The position numbers and the translations under genes were made by a program. Positions 56,455-64,000 of a DNA stretch of 64,000 nucleotides are shown piece by piece. The stretch's first letter is position 1. Each line of letters starts with the position of its first letter. Source of the DNA: Corynebacterium lowii (GTDB lineage Bacteria; Actinomycetota; Actinomycetes; Mycobacteriales; Mycobacteriaceae). A model generated the notes under the pieces. It searched no databases, was not told where the DNA came from, and saw nothing but the letters and a program-made list of their open reading frames with translations. Where the stretch lies: NCBI RefSeq assembly GCF_001412085.1, contig NZ_LKEV01000001.1:434001-498000 (forward strand), in the 5' to 3' direction.

Positions 56455-57075
56455 ATGGCTACGGCAGAGGCGGTAGAAGCCCGCGATGTACAGCGGGGGG
56501 AGGCACCCTCTGTCGGCTGGGGCTGGTTGTATGTGCTGGGTGGAATCGTGGGGATCGTGCTCTCTGGCATCATCATGGTGGAGAAGATGAAGCTGGCGGA
56601 GGACCCTTCTTACACCACCACTTGTGATCTCAGCGCTGTGGTTTCCTGCGGCAACGTGATGCGCTCCGTGCAGGCGGCGGCCTTTGGTATCCCGAATCCG
56701 CTCATCGGGCTCGTAGGCTTTGGCATGGTGGCCCTCATCGGAGCGGCGGTGGCCGCAGGGGGTCGTTTTGCCGGTTGGTTCTGGTTCGGGGCACAGGCGG
56801 GGATGACCTTTGCGGTGCTTTTTGTGCATTGGCTGTTCGTGCAGGCGGTGTACGTGATTAATGCTCTGTGCCCTTACTGCATGGGGGTGTGGGCGGTGAG
56901 CATCGTGCTTTTTGTGTACGTCACGGCCTTTAATCTGCGAACTTATGGGGATTCGGGCCAGGGGGCTGGTTCTGCCTTTATCCGCGGTTTTGATCGTTGG
57001 AAGCTGTTGATCGCCCTGCTGTGGTTGGTGGTCATCGGGGTGGCTATTGTGGTGCAGTTCTGGTCGTATTTTTAG
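56455..57075 (+). CDS. VKOR-family membrane oxidoreductase
   Basis: A 206-aa vitamin K epoxide reductase-like protein with about five membrane helices. The loop Cys pair (TTCDLSAVVSCGNVMRS) and the active CPYC (ALCPYCMGVW) are present. In actinobacteria these proteins reoxidise the thiol oxidase that makes disulfides in exported proteins. Here the two-Cys secreted proteins and the 18-Cys module protein could benefit; that is inference. ATG 56455 follows AAAGGATGG; a GTG 3 bases before is equally possible. Confidence 0.92.
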   Translation: MATAEAVEARDVQRGEAPSVGWGWLYVLGGIVGIVLSGIIMVEKMKLAEDPSYTTTCDLSAVVSCGNVMRSVQAAAFGIPNPLIGLVGFGMVALIGAAVAAGGRFAGWFWFGAQAGMTFAVLFVHWLFVQAVYVINALCPYCMGVWAVSIVLFVYVTAFNLRTYGDSGQGAGSAFIRGFDRWKLLIALLWLVVIGVAIVVQFWSYF

Positions 57076-57158
57076 TGCTTGCACTCGAGGGATGAAAGTA
57101 GTCTGTATTCTTCCTGTGAGATAGCGCTCATGTGGGGGTAAATGGTGGGGTTATCCCA

Positions 57159-57190
57159 TTGACCTCTCAGGAAAGGCAGGGCTAACTTTT
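57159..57190 (+). promoter_or_regulatory. efeUOB promoter overlapped by a DtxR-like box
   Basis: TTGACC (57159-57164), 18 nt, TAACTT (57183-57188). The 19-mer AAAGGCAGGGCTAACTTTT (57172-57190) matches the DtxR consensus TWAGGTWAGSCTWACCTWA at 14 of 19 positions and covers the -10, so iron-dependent repression is expected. Confidence 0.6.
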
Positions 57191-57253
57191 GTGGGGGAGA
57201 GGGGATCTGTCCAGGGCCTCTCTCGGTATAGACCGGGAAAGGCGGAGGGTGGA

Positions 57254-58210
57254 GTGTTCCTTGCTAATTTTCTTATCGCTCTGCGCGAGGGGGTAGAGGC
57301 CTCCCTCATCGTGGGGATCTTGGTGGCTAGCTTGGTCAAGATGGATCGACGCGATGTTCTGCCGCGCTTGTGGTTGGGCGTGGCGTTGGCGGCCTTCGTA
57401 CCGCTGCTCGCAGGAGCGTTGATGACGTGGGGGCCGTACACGCTGACCTTCCAGGCTCAGGAGATTCTTGGCGGTCTGCTTTCCCTCGTGGCCGTGGCGA
57501 TGATTACCGGGATGGTTCTGTGGATGTCCCAGAACTCGCGGGAGCTCAGCAAGAGTTTGAATGAGCAGACGGCCACGGCGCTGAACAATTCCTCGGGCTG
57601 GGGCATCGTGTGGATAGCCGTGATTAGCGTGGGCCGCGAAGGGCTAGAAACCGCCATCTTCGTGTGGGCCACCGTGCGTGCCACCGCTGACGGCGGGCTC
57701 TGGCAACCTACGCTCGGCGTGATCTCTGGCCTGTTGGTCGCGGTGTTGATTGGTTGGTTGGTGTATCGGGGAACGGCGCGGATTAATCTGGGGCGCTTTT
57801 TCACCCTTACCGGCTACCTCCTCATTGTTGTGGCGGCCGGAATCGTGTCCTATGGTCTCGGGGACCTTCAGGAGGCCGGTGTTATCCCCGGTTGGGGCGT
57901 GAGTGCGTATGATCTTTCGCCTTACTTTGATGGTCACATTCCTGGCGTTCACCCCGGAGCATGGTGGTTTGTGCTGGCTGAGGCCATGTTCAACGTCAAT
58001 CTCGCCCCCACCGTGGTGCAGGTGGTGGGTTGGGTTTCCTATCTCCTCATAGTGCTGCCCTTGTTCTGGTGGCAGCAGCACCGATCACAGGGCAGCGCTG
58101 CCCGCAAGAACGGCGCCGTTAACAGCGCCACCAATAACGCTCCTAGCAACAGCACGGCTAGCAACAGCGCCGTTACGAAGGCAGCGCCCGCAGCAAAAGA
58201 GAGGTCTTGA
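57254..58210 (+). CDS. efeU: Iron permease EfeU (FTR1 family)
   Basis: A 318-aa FTR1-type permease with seven membrane helices. The iron-binding REGVEAS (residues 9-15) and SVGREGLE motifs are intact. GTG 57254 gives the conserved start VFLANFLIALREG with GGAGGG five bases before; a longer frame from 57191 adds non-conserved residues and overlaps the promoter. C-terminal 40 residues are Asn/Ser/Ala-rich, likely disordered. It takes up iron with EfeO and EfeB encoded downstream. Confidence 0.95.
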   Translation: MFLANFLIALREGVEASLIVGILVASLVKMDRRDVLPRLWLGVALAAFVPLLAGALMTWGPYTLTFQAQEILGGLLSLVAVAMITGMVLWMSQNSRELSKSLNEQTATALNNSSGWGIVWIAVISVGREGLETAIFVWATVRATADGGLWQPTLGVISGLLVAVLIGWLVYRGTARINLGRFFTLTGYLLIVVAAGIVSYGLGDLQEAGVIPGWGVSAYDLSPYFDGHIPGVHPGAWWFVLAEAMFNVNLAPTVVQVVGWVSYLLIVLPLFWWQQHRSQGSAARKNGAVNSATNNAPSNSTASNSAVTKAAPAAKERS

Positions 58211-58213
58211 GTT

Positions 58214-59383
58214 ATGAAGTTTGTGCGTGTGATTCCGGTTTTGGTGCCCGCCGTGGCGTTGGGTGCGTGCGTGGCTAATGACCCCGAGGAGGTATCGAAC
58301 GCTCAGGAGACCATCGAGGTCAAAATCACCGATGACACCTGCGAGGTATCCACGGCGGAGACTCCCTCTGGCCGGGTGACCTTCCACCTGCGCAATGAGG
58401 GCACGGTGCGCAATGAGTTTGAGGTGCTGGCGGAAGATCGGCTGCGGATTGTGGGCGAGCGGGAAAACCTCGGTCCGGGCACGAGCACGGACTACACGGT
58501 GTTGCTGGAACCGGGCAACTACGTCACGGCGTGCAAGAAGAATATGGTGGGGGCCTTGGTGGATGTCCGGGACTTCACCGTCACCCAGGGCGAGGCGGTA
58601 GAGGTATCCGCCGATGAGAAGGAACTCATTGACGCCGCGGTGACCAATTACACCGCCTATACGCGCGATCAGGTGGGGCAATTGCTCGCCGCCACGAAGG
58701 ATTTTGCGGATCTCTACCGCGCCGGAGACGAACAAGCAGCCCGCGAGGCCTATGCTCCCAGCCGCTTGTTCTATGAGCGGATTGAGCCGACCGCGGAGGC
58801 CTTTGGTGACCTCGATCCCGCCCTGGATGAGCGCGAGGCCGATCACCAGGCCTCGGAGGAGGCGGGCGAGCGCCCCTGGACGGGCTGGCACCGCATCGAA
58901 AAGGATCTGTGGCGCCCCGAGGGATACGAGGGGGAGGACGCCCAAGGGCGAACCGAACTGGCGGATCGCCTGGTATCCGATACCCAGGAGCTTTATGACC
59001 TGGTGTATTCCCCGGACTTCTCCGTGACCATCGCGGATATTTCCAATGGCGCCATCGCTCTGCTGGAAGAGGTGGCCACCACCAAGATCACGGGTGAGGA
59101 AGAAGCCTTTAGCCACACGGATCTCTATGACTTCCAGGGCAATGTCGAGGGCGCCCGGGTGGCCTATGGCACGGTGGAGGCTTTGGCGCAGCGCAACGAT
59201 GAGGAGTTGGCGAATACGATCACGGCTCGCTTTGAGGCCCTGCAAAAGGCGCTGGATACTCACCGCGAGAGCGAGGGGTTCGTTTCCTATGACTCCCTGG
59301 ATGAGAAGGCTCGCCGCGAACTCTCCAACTTGGTGGATGCGCTGCGGGTGCCGCTGGCTACGCTCACCGAGGCCATTGTCTAA
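58214..59383 (+). CDS. efeO: Iron uptake lipoprotein EfeO
   Basis: A 389-aa EfeO. The N-terminal signal has a lipobox-like L-G-A-C with Cys at residue 19. The cupredoxin domain (VKITDDTCEVSTAETPSG; NYVTACKKNM) precedes the imelysin/M75 domain (WTGWHRIEKDLW with the HxxE-type region). It captures ferric or ferrous iron for EfeU. It lies 3 bases after efeU, and its TAA overlaps the efeB ATG. Confidence 0.95.
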   Translation: MKFVRVIPVLVPAVALGACVANDPEEVSNAQETIEVKITDDTCEVSTAETPSGRVTFHLRNEGTVRNEFEVLAEDRLRIVGERENLGPGTSTDYTVLLEPGNYVTACKKNMVGALVDVRDFTVTQGEAVEVSADEKELIDAAVTNYTAYTRDQVGQLLAATKDFADLYRAGDEQAAREAYAPSRLFYERIEPTAEAFGDLDPALDEREADHQASEEAGERPWTGWHRIEKDLWRPEGYEGEDAQGRTELADRLVSDTQELYDLVYSPDFSVTIADISNGAIALLEEVATTKITGEEEAFSHTDLYDFQGNVEGARVAYGTVEALAQRNDEELANTITARFEALQKALDTHRESEGFVSYDSLDEKARRELSNLVDALRVPLATLTEAIV

Positions 59384-60594
59384 TGTCCCCCAAGATCAGC
59401 CGTCGCGCCATGCTCCTGGGTACCGGCATGAGTGCCGGTACCGCCTTGGGCGGATTCGCCCTGGGGCGGGGTGCGTCGATAAGCCATGCGGAGCAAACAG
59501 TGGAGTTCCGCGGGGAGCATCAATCGGGAATCCTCACCCCCGCGCAGCAGCAGATGCTCATGGTGGCCTTTGACATGGTGGGTACGCGCCGGGAAGACCT
59601 GGTGGCGTTGCTAGAAAAGTGGACGCTGGCGGCAGAGCGCATGCAGGCGGGGGAGCCGGTGAATACACCGAAGGCGCGCGATGATGTGCCCCCGGATGAT
59701 ACGGGGGAGGCGCTGGGGTTGGAGGCCGCGAGGCTCACGATCACCTTTGGCTTTGGGGCCAGCCTGTTTAAAGAGTCCTTTGGCCTAGAGCAGCGGTGCC
59801 CGGAGCCCCTGCAACAGGGGATTCCCCGCATGGCGGCGGAGAAGATTGAGGAAGAGCGCTCGCATGGGGATCTGGTGATTCAGATTTGCGCCGAAGATCC
59901 GATGGTGGTGCTGCACGCCATGCACCAGTTCAAGCGCCTGGCTTTTGGCACGGCGGTGGTGCGGTGGATGCAGGTGGGTTATGGGCGCACGGCCTCTACC
60001 TCCACGGAACAAGAAACACCCCGGAATCTCTTTGGTTTTAAGGACGGCACCGCCAATATCAAGGCGGAGGATTCTGCGGCGGAGCTCAACGAGCACCTGT
60101 GGATACAGTCCGGCGATGAGAGCGGGGCCTGGGCTGCCGGTGGAACGTATCTGTGCGTGCGCAAGATTCATATGATGATGGAGGTGTGGGATGAGCTGAT
60201 TCTCTCGGAGCAGCAGCGCATCATCGGGCGCGAGAAGATCGAGGGCGGGCCGATGTCGGGTGGTTCGGAGTTTGAAGCGCCGGACTTTAACCACGGCGGC
60301 ATTGATGTCCACTCCCATTTGTCCACCGTGCACCCCGCGCATAACAACGGAGTGCGCATGTTGCGCCGGGGTTATAACTACACCGAGGGACTCACGGAGC
60401 TGGGGCGCCTCCAAGCTGGTTTGTTCTTCATCGCCTATGTGCGCGATCCGCGCACGCACTTTATCCCGGTGCTCTCCCGCATGTCGGAGGATCTGCTCAC
60501 CGAGTACCTGCAACACATCGCCACGGGTCTTTACCTGGTGCCGCCGGGTATCCGGGAGGGAGATTCCTACGTGGGCCAGCGGCTCCTGGAATAG
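59383..60594 (+). CDS. efeB: Dyp-type heme peroxidase EfeB
   Basis: A 403-aa DyP peroxidase. A Tat signal (SRRAMLLGTGMSAGTALGG) directs export folded with heme. The distal GFKDGTANI motif (Asp) and the proximal His in IDVHSHLSTVHP are intact, with a C-terminal DyP domain. In EfeUOB systems it oxidises ferrous iron or removes iron from heme. The gene contains the 12-mer GCGTCGATAAGC (59473-59484) in its signal region. Confidence 0.96.
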   Translation: MSPKISRRAMLLGTGMSAGTALGGFALGRGASISHAEQTVEFRGEHQSGILTPAQQQMLMVAFDMVGTRREDLVALLEKWTLAAERMQAGEPVNTPKARDDVPPDDTGEALGLEAARLTITFGFGASLFKESFGLEQRCPEPLQQGIPRMAAEKIEEERSHGDLVIQICAEDPMVVLHAMHQFKRLAFGTAVVRWMQVGYGRTASTSTEQETPRNLFGFKDGTANIKAEDSAAELNEHLWIQSGDESGAWAAGGTYLCVRKIHMMMEVWDELILSEQQRIIGREKIEGGPMSGGSEFEAPDFNHGGIDVHSHLSTVHPAHNNGVRMLRRGYNYTEGLTELGRLQAGLFFIAYVRDPRTHFIPVLSRMSEDLLTEYLQHIATGLYLVPPGIREGDSYVGQRLLE

Positions 60595-60625
60595 CCGGAG
60601 GTAGCGGCGGGCTATCCTTGGTGGC

Positions 60626-61309
60626 GTGTTAGTTCTCACCATTGATACAGCCACCGCGGACCTCGTGACGGGGATCGTGGATACCACCGAGCACACCGTG
60701 GTATCGCAGCGCATCTTCCGAGAGAACCGCGCGCACAACGAGCTGCTGGTGCCCACCATCAAGGAGATGCTGGCCGAAGAGGGGTTGCGCCTGGTGGAAA
60801 TGCAGGCGATGGTGGTGGGCTGCGGCCCAGGGCCCTTTACCGGTTTGCGCGTGGGCATGGTGACCGCCGAGGCTCTGGGACACTCCCTGGGGCTGCCGGT
60901 ACACGGGGTGTGCTCCCTGGACGCCATCGGCTACCAGTTGCGCGAGCATGCGACGGCGCTGGTGGCTACCGACGCCCGCCGCCGCGAGGTTTACTGGGCC
61001 ACCTACGAATACGGAAAGCGGGCCGAGGGCCCCGATGTGGTGGCCCCGGAATCGCTCTCGGTAGCAACACCTGCGCACCTGAGTATCCCGGAACACCTGG
61101 TGGAGAAGTTGCCCGAGTTCCTGGCGGAGGTGCCGCGCAGCCACCTCGGACCCACCCCGGCCTCCCTCGTGGCGGTGGCCGATCTTCAGGCGAAACCCGA
61201 ACCCCTGCAACCTTTGTACTTGCGCCGCCCGGATGCCAAGGAACCCAAGCAGGTGCCGCGTTCCCCCGCGATCCCGGAGGTGAATAAATGGTGGAGCTGC
61301 GAAGGCTAA
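60626..61309 (+). CDS. tsaB: tRNA t6A biosynthesis protein TsaB
   Basis: TsaB, 227 aa, an ASKHA-fold partner of TsaD. The N-terminal LVLTIDTATADLVTGI and the GCGPGPFTGLRVGM motif are diagnostic. GTG 60626 is chosen; TATCCT (60613-60618) ends 7 nt before it, again the leaderless pattern. It overlaps rimI by 22 bases, and the three genes tsaB-rimI-tsaD form one operon. Confidence 0.94.
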   Translation: MLVLTIDTATADLVTGIVDTTEHTVVSQRIFRENRAHNELLVPTIKEMLAEEGLRLVEMQAMVVGCGPGPFTGLRVGMVTAEALGHSLGLPVHGVCSLDAIGYQLREHATALVATDARRREVYWATYEYGKRAEGPDVVAPESLSVATPAHLSIPEHLVEKLPEFLAEVPRSHLGPTPASLVAVADLQAKPEPLQPLYLRRPDAKEPKQVPRSPAIPEVNKWWSCEG

Positions 61310-61755
61310 GCGCCGCCGATGCCCCGCGTTGCGCGGAATTAGAGCAGATTCTTTTTCCCGGAGATAGCCCCTGGCCGGTGCAGGCTTTTGAAAAGGAGAT
61401 ACCCGATCCCTCCTCCTTTTATGTGGGCGCGACCGAAGCGGGGATACTCATTGGCTATGCGGGCCTGGCGGTGCTGGGACCGCGCGAATATCCCGAGTGC
61501 GAGGTGTACACCATCGCCGTGGCGCCCTCGCACCAGGGCAAGGGTGTGGGGCGCGCGCTCTTTGACCAGCTCTTACACACCGCCGATCGCTTAAGAGCCC
61601 CGGTGTTCTTGGAGGTGCGCACGGATAATGCCCCCGCGATTGGCCTGTATGAAAGTTGCGGTTTCCGCATTACCGGTACCCGCCCCAGGTACTATCAGCC
61701 CTCCGGGGCCGATGCGTACACGATGATGCGCGAGGCTACTGTTAAAACATCATGA
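61288..61755 (+). CDS. rimI: Ribosomal protein S18 alanine N-acetyltransferase, RimI-type
   Basis: A 155-aa GNAT acetyltransferase. The acetyl-CoA-binding motif [19 protein letters not shown] and the following [30 protein letters not shown] are typical of RimI. The substrate is assigned from its place between tsaB and tsaD, conserved in actinobacteria. It overlaps tsaB by 22 bases and tsaD by 4 (ATGA). Confidence 0.92.
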   Translation: MVELRRLSAADAPRCAELEQILFPGDSPWPVQAFEKEIPDPSSFYVGATEAGILIGYAGLAVLGPREYPECEVYTIAVAPSHQGKGVGRALFDQLLHTADRLRAPVFLEVRTDNAPAIGLYESCGFRITGTRPRYYQPSGADAYTMMREATVKTS

Positions 61756-62795
61756 TTATCCTCGGTATTGAAAGTTCCTGCGATGAAACCGGCGTGGGAA
61801 TAGTGCGCCTGAGCGCCGATGGTCGCGTGGAGGAATTGGCCAATGTGGTGGCCTCCTCGATGGAGCAGCACGCCCGCTTCGGCGGCGTCGTCCCGGAGAT
61901 TGCCTCGCGCGCGCACCTGGAGGCGATGGTTCCCGTCATGCGGGAGGCACTGGATAGGGCTGGCATTGAGCGTCCCGACGCCGTGGCGGCCACCGTGGGG
62001 CCGGGCCTGGCCGGGGCGCTGTTGGTGGGGGCGTCGGCAGCCAAGGGCTATGCAGCGGGCTGGGACGTGCCCTTCTACGGGGTGAATCACCTGGGCGGGC
62101 ACGTGGCGGTGGCTAACCTGGAGGGCGCGCCGCTGCCGCACTCGGTGGCGCTGCTGGTCTCCGGCGGGCACACCCAATTGCTAGAGGTGGAGGCCGTGGG
62201 CAGGCCCATGAAGGAATTGGGTTCTACGCTGGACGACGCCGCCGGTGAGGCCTATGACAAAGTGGCCCGCCTGCTGGGGCTGGGCTATCCCGGTGGCCCG
62301 GTGATTGATCGGCTGGCCAGCCGGGGCAACCCCAAGGCCATCGCGTTCCCGCGCGGTTTGACCAAGCGCACGGACGAGGAGCGCGGCCACCGGCATGACT
62401 TCTCCTTTTCTGGCCTAAAAACCGCTGTAGCCCGCTACGTGGAGGCCGCCGAGCGTGAGGGTCGCGTGATCTCCGTGGAGGACGTGTGTGCCTCTTTCCA
62501 GGAGGCGGTGTGCGATGTGCTCACTATGAAGGCGGTGCGCGCCTGTAAGGATGTGGGTGCCACGGTGCTGCTGCTCGGCGGGGGAGTGGCGGCTAATTCC
62601 CGGCTGCGGGAGCTTGCAGGGCAGCGCTGCGCGGAGGCCGGGATCGAATTGCGCGTGCCCAGCTTCCCACTGTGTACGGATAACGGGCTGATGATCGCCA
62701 CGGTGGCCGCGCAGTTGATTCACGAGGGGGCACAACCCTCGGGGCTGAGTGCGGGTACCGATCCCTCCTTGGAGGTGGAGGTTCCCCTCATATAG
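61752..62795 (+). CDS. tsaD: tRNA t6A threonylcarbamoyltransferase TsaD
   Basis: TsaD, 347 aa, transfers the threonylcarbamoyl group to A37 of ANN-decoding tRNAs. It begins [16 protein letters not shown]; the metal-binding HLGGH, the [11 protein letters not shown] motif and the C-terminal [11 protein letters not shown] are intact. Last gene of the tsaB-rimI-tsaD operon. Confidence 0.97.
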   Translation: MIILGIESSCDETGVGIVRLSADGRVEELANVVASSMEQHARFGGVVPEIASRAHLEAMVPVMREALDRAGIERPDAVAATVGPGLAGALLVGASAAKGYAAGWDVPFYGVNHLGGHVAVANLEGAPLPHSVALLVSGGHTQLLEVEAVGRPMKELGSTLDDAAGEAYDKVARLLGLGYPGGPVIDRLASRGNPKAIAFPRGLTKRTDEERGHRHDFSFSGLKTAVARYVEAAEREGRVISVEDVCASFQEAVCDVLTMKAVRACKDVGATVLLLGGGVAANSRLRELAGQRCAEAGIELRVPSFPLCTDNGLMIATVAAQLIHEGAQPSGLSAGTDPSLEVEVPLI

Positions 62796-62798
62796 CCA

Positions 62799-62826
62799 TT
62801 GACTTTGAGAGTTGGGTCACTATAAT
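62799..62826 (+). promoter_or_regulatory. Strong sigma-A-like promoter
   Basis: TTGACT (62799-62804), 16 nt, TATAAT (62821-62826): the best match to consensus in the window. Start of transcription near 62833. Confidence 0.8.
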
Positions 62827-62848
62827 TTTGGGATAGTGTTTCCTTGAA

Positions 62849-62870
62849 GGCGGGTGCATGCCCGTCTTTT
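62849..62870 (+). terminator. Short hairpin plus T run in the ABC-gene leader
   Basis: GGCGGG (62849-62854), loop TGCATG, CCCGTC (62861-62866), TTTT. It could end tsaD transcripts or attenuate those from the promoter just upstream. Confidence 0.5.
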
Positions 62871-62888
62871 CTCGTTGAGGGGTGATTC

Positions 62889-63857
62889 ATGGGCGAGCCC
62901 ATACTGCGCGTCGATTCCCTGCGCAGAGACTTCGCCGGGGGTTCGCGCCGGGTGTTCGATGGGGTGAGTTTTTCCGTGGGCGCCGGAGAGATCGTGGGCC
63001 TGCTCGGCCCCAACGGGGCGGGGAAAACCACCACCGTGCGGGTGTGTTCCACGTTGCTCACGCCCACCTCGGGGAGCGTGGAGGTGTGCGGTATCAGCGT
63101 CACCGCGCACCCGCGCCGGGCCCGTCGCCACATCGGCGTGGTGCTTGGCGGGGAACGCGGCTTCTACCTGCGCGCCTCGGCGCGCGATAACCTACTTTTC
63201 TTCGCAGACATCTTAGGCGTGCCCGGCGCGCAGCGTCGCAAGCGGGTGGACGAGGTGCTGCGCATGGTGGAATTAAAGGACCGGGAGCATGACCCCGTGG
63301 AAAACTACTCCCGGGGCATGCGGCAGCGCCTGCACATCGCGCGCGGGTTGCTGCATGAGCCCGAACTCCTCCTTCTCGACGAGCCCACCAACGGCCTGGA
63401 CCCCGACATTGCGGAGGGCATTACCGCGCTTATCGACGCCCTCGCTCACCAGCACGGCACGGCCATCGTGCTCACCACGCATCTTTTGGGTGAGATGGAG
63501 AAGTTGGCCGACCGTATTCACGTGCTGATGAAGGGCCGCATTGGGGTATCGGGCACGGCCCGCGAGATCGCCCAGGCCGCAGGCGTAGAGAGCATATCCA
63601 CCTTTACTCTCGACGCCGAGGTGGGGGAGGAGGCGTGCCGGCGCTTGCAGACGGGAATAGAGGCGATGAGTGGAGTCACGCAGGTGCGTTTCCGCCGGGT
63701 GGATACGCGCTTCCTGTTCACGGTGGCGTGGTCTATCGGAGATTCGGAGGCCCGCATGAGTGAGGTGGCCCTGGATAAGGGGCTGTACTTGGACGATGTA
63801 GTCACTCGCCCGCCCAGCCTGGAGGAGGGCTACTTGGCCCTGGTGAGGCAGCAATGA
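62889..63857 (+). CDS. ABC transporter ATP-binding protein
   Basis: A 322-aa ABC ATPase of the DrrA/NatA export type. Walker A GPNGAGKTT (about residues 40-48), signature YSRGMRQRLHIARGLLHEPE, Walker B LLLLDEPTNGLDPD and H-loop TTHLLGEMEKLADRI are complete; the C-terminal 80 residues are the usual extra domain. GAGGGGTG precedes ATG 62889. The permease gene starts within its stop. Substrate unknown (drug, lipid or polyketide export are typical for the group). Confidence 0.93.
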   Translation: MGEPILRVDSLRRDFAGGSRRVFDGVSFSVGAGEIVGLLGPNGAGKTTTVRVCSTLLTPTSGSVEVCGISVTAHPRRARRHIGVVLGGERGFYLRASARDNLLFFADILGVPGAQRRKRVDEVLRMVELKDREHDPVENYSRGMRQRLHIARGLLHEPELLLLDEPTNGLDPDIAEGITALIDALAHQHGTAIVLTTHLLGEMEKLADRIHVLMKGRIGVSGTAREIAQAAGVESISTFTLDAEVGEEACRRLQTGIEAMSGVTQVRFRRVDTRFLFTVAWSIGDSEARMSEVALDKGLYLDDVVTRPPSLEEGYLALVRQQ

Positions 63858-64000
63858 TGCCTCTTATCCGCGCCTTGTATTTTCATTTTCGGCTTTTTGC
63901 CCGCACTCCGTACTTTGTGCAATTGGCTGTGACCTCCACGGTGTCCATTTTCGTTTTGCAGCTCCTCGGCGCTCGCTATGCGGGAGTGGCAGAGGGGGAG
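63854..64000 (+). CDS. ABC transporter permease, N-terminal part (continues beyond window)
   Basis: The first 49 codons of a membrane protein: a short basic N-terminus (PLIRALYFHFRLFARTPYF) and the first membrane helix (VQLAVTSTVSIFVLQLLGA). ATGATG: the first ATG overlaps the ATPase stop by 4 bases, the second is 3 bases on. Position and start resemble ABC-2-type permeases. The frame is open at the window edge. Confidence 0.75.
   Translation, partial: MMPLIRALYFHFRLFARTPYFVQLAVTSTVSIFVLQLLGARYAGVAEGE

Overview
The window reads as a high-GC actinobacterial chromosome, most likely Corynebacterium or a close relative. The evidence is the tuf / S10 / spc / alpha ribosomal blocks in corynebacterial order, an ESX-4 type VII secretion locus between truA and rplM-rpsI-glmM, TANNNT-type -10 boxes with many apparently leaderless genes, GTG starts, and a DtxR-like box in front of efeUOB. 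No species can be named from the sequence alone. No rRNA, tRNA, CRISPR array, insertion sequence or phage was recognised.

Layout. 1-2318: end of fusA, then tuf. 2340-5795: an unknown gene, then a minus-strand Asp23/AmaP envelope operon of six genes. 5946-11639: S10 operon (rpsJ to rpsQ). 12107-18406: an accessory block between rpsQ and rplN, with three related secreted proteins and a sucrose module (PfkB kinase, GH32 hydrolase, PTS EIIBCA). 18412-24906: spc operon, interrupted between rplE and rpsH by cyanase and a secreted lipase; no rpsN lies there. 25041-29272: small membrane protein, secY-adk-map and an L,D-transpeptidase. 29468-32884: infA, rpsM-rpsK-rpsD-rpoA-rplQ.

32979-51819 holds truA, two membrane proteins and ESX-4: eccB; convergent eccD-mycP; an eccC split in two by one in-frame TAG; an Rv3446c-type protein; two WXG100 proteins; then rplM-rpsI-glmM. 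It is followed by an unrecognised three-gene operon (49341-51819). The promoter of that operon has the same ECF-sigma-like architecture as the one before the WXG100 pair (GGGAACC, 16-17 nt, AGTCAAAGTAA). I think this operon, probably encoding type VII secretion substrates or accessory factors, is the best candidate for an undescribed system here.

51838-64000 carries a hydrolase-fold protein lacking its catalytic Ser, glmS, alr, tsaE, a VKOR-family protein, efeUOB, tsaB-rimI-tsaD and the start of an ABC exporter operon. glmM and glmS supply cell-wall amino sugars, alr supplies D-alanine, and tsaE/B/D make the tRNA t6A modification. Two DNA-level patterns cross gene boundaries: a 13-mer GCTT(AT/TG)CGACGCC present ten times on both strands and in several reading frames, and eight genes whose -10 hexamer ends exactly 7 nt before the start codon.
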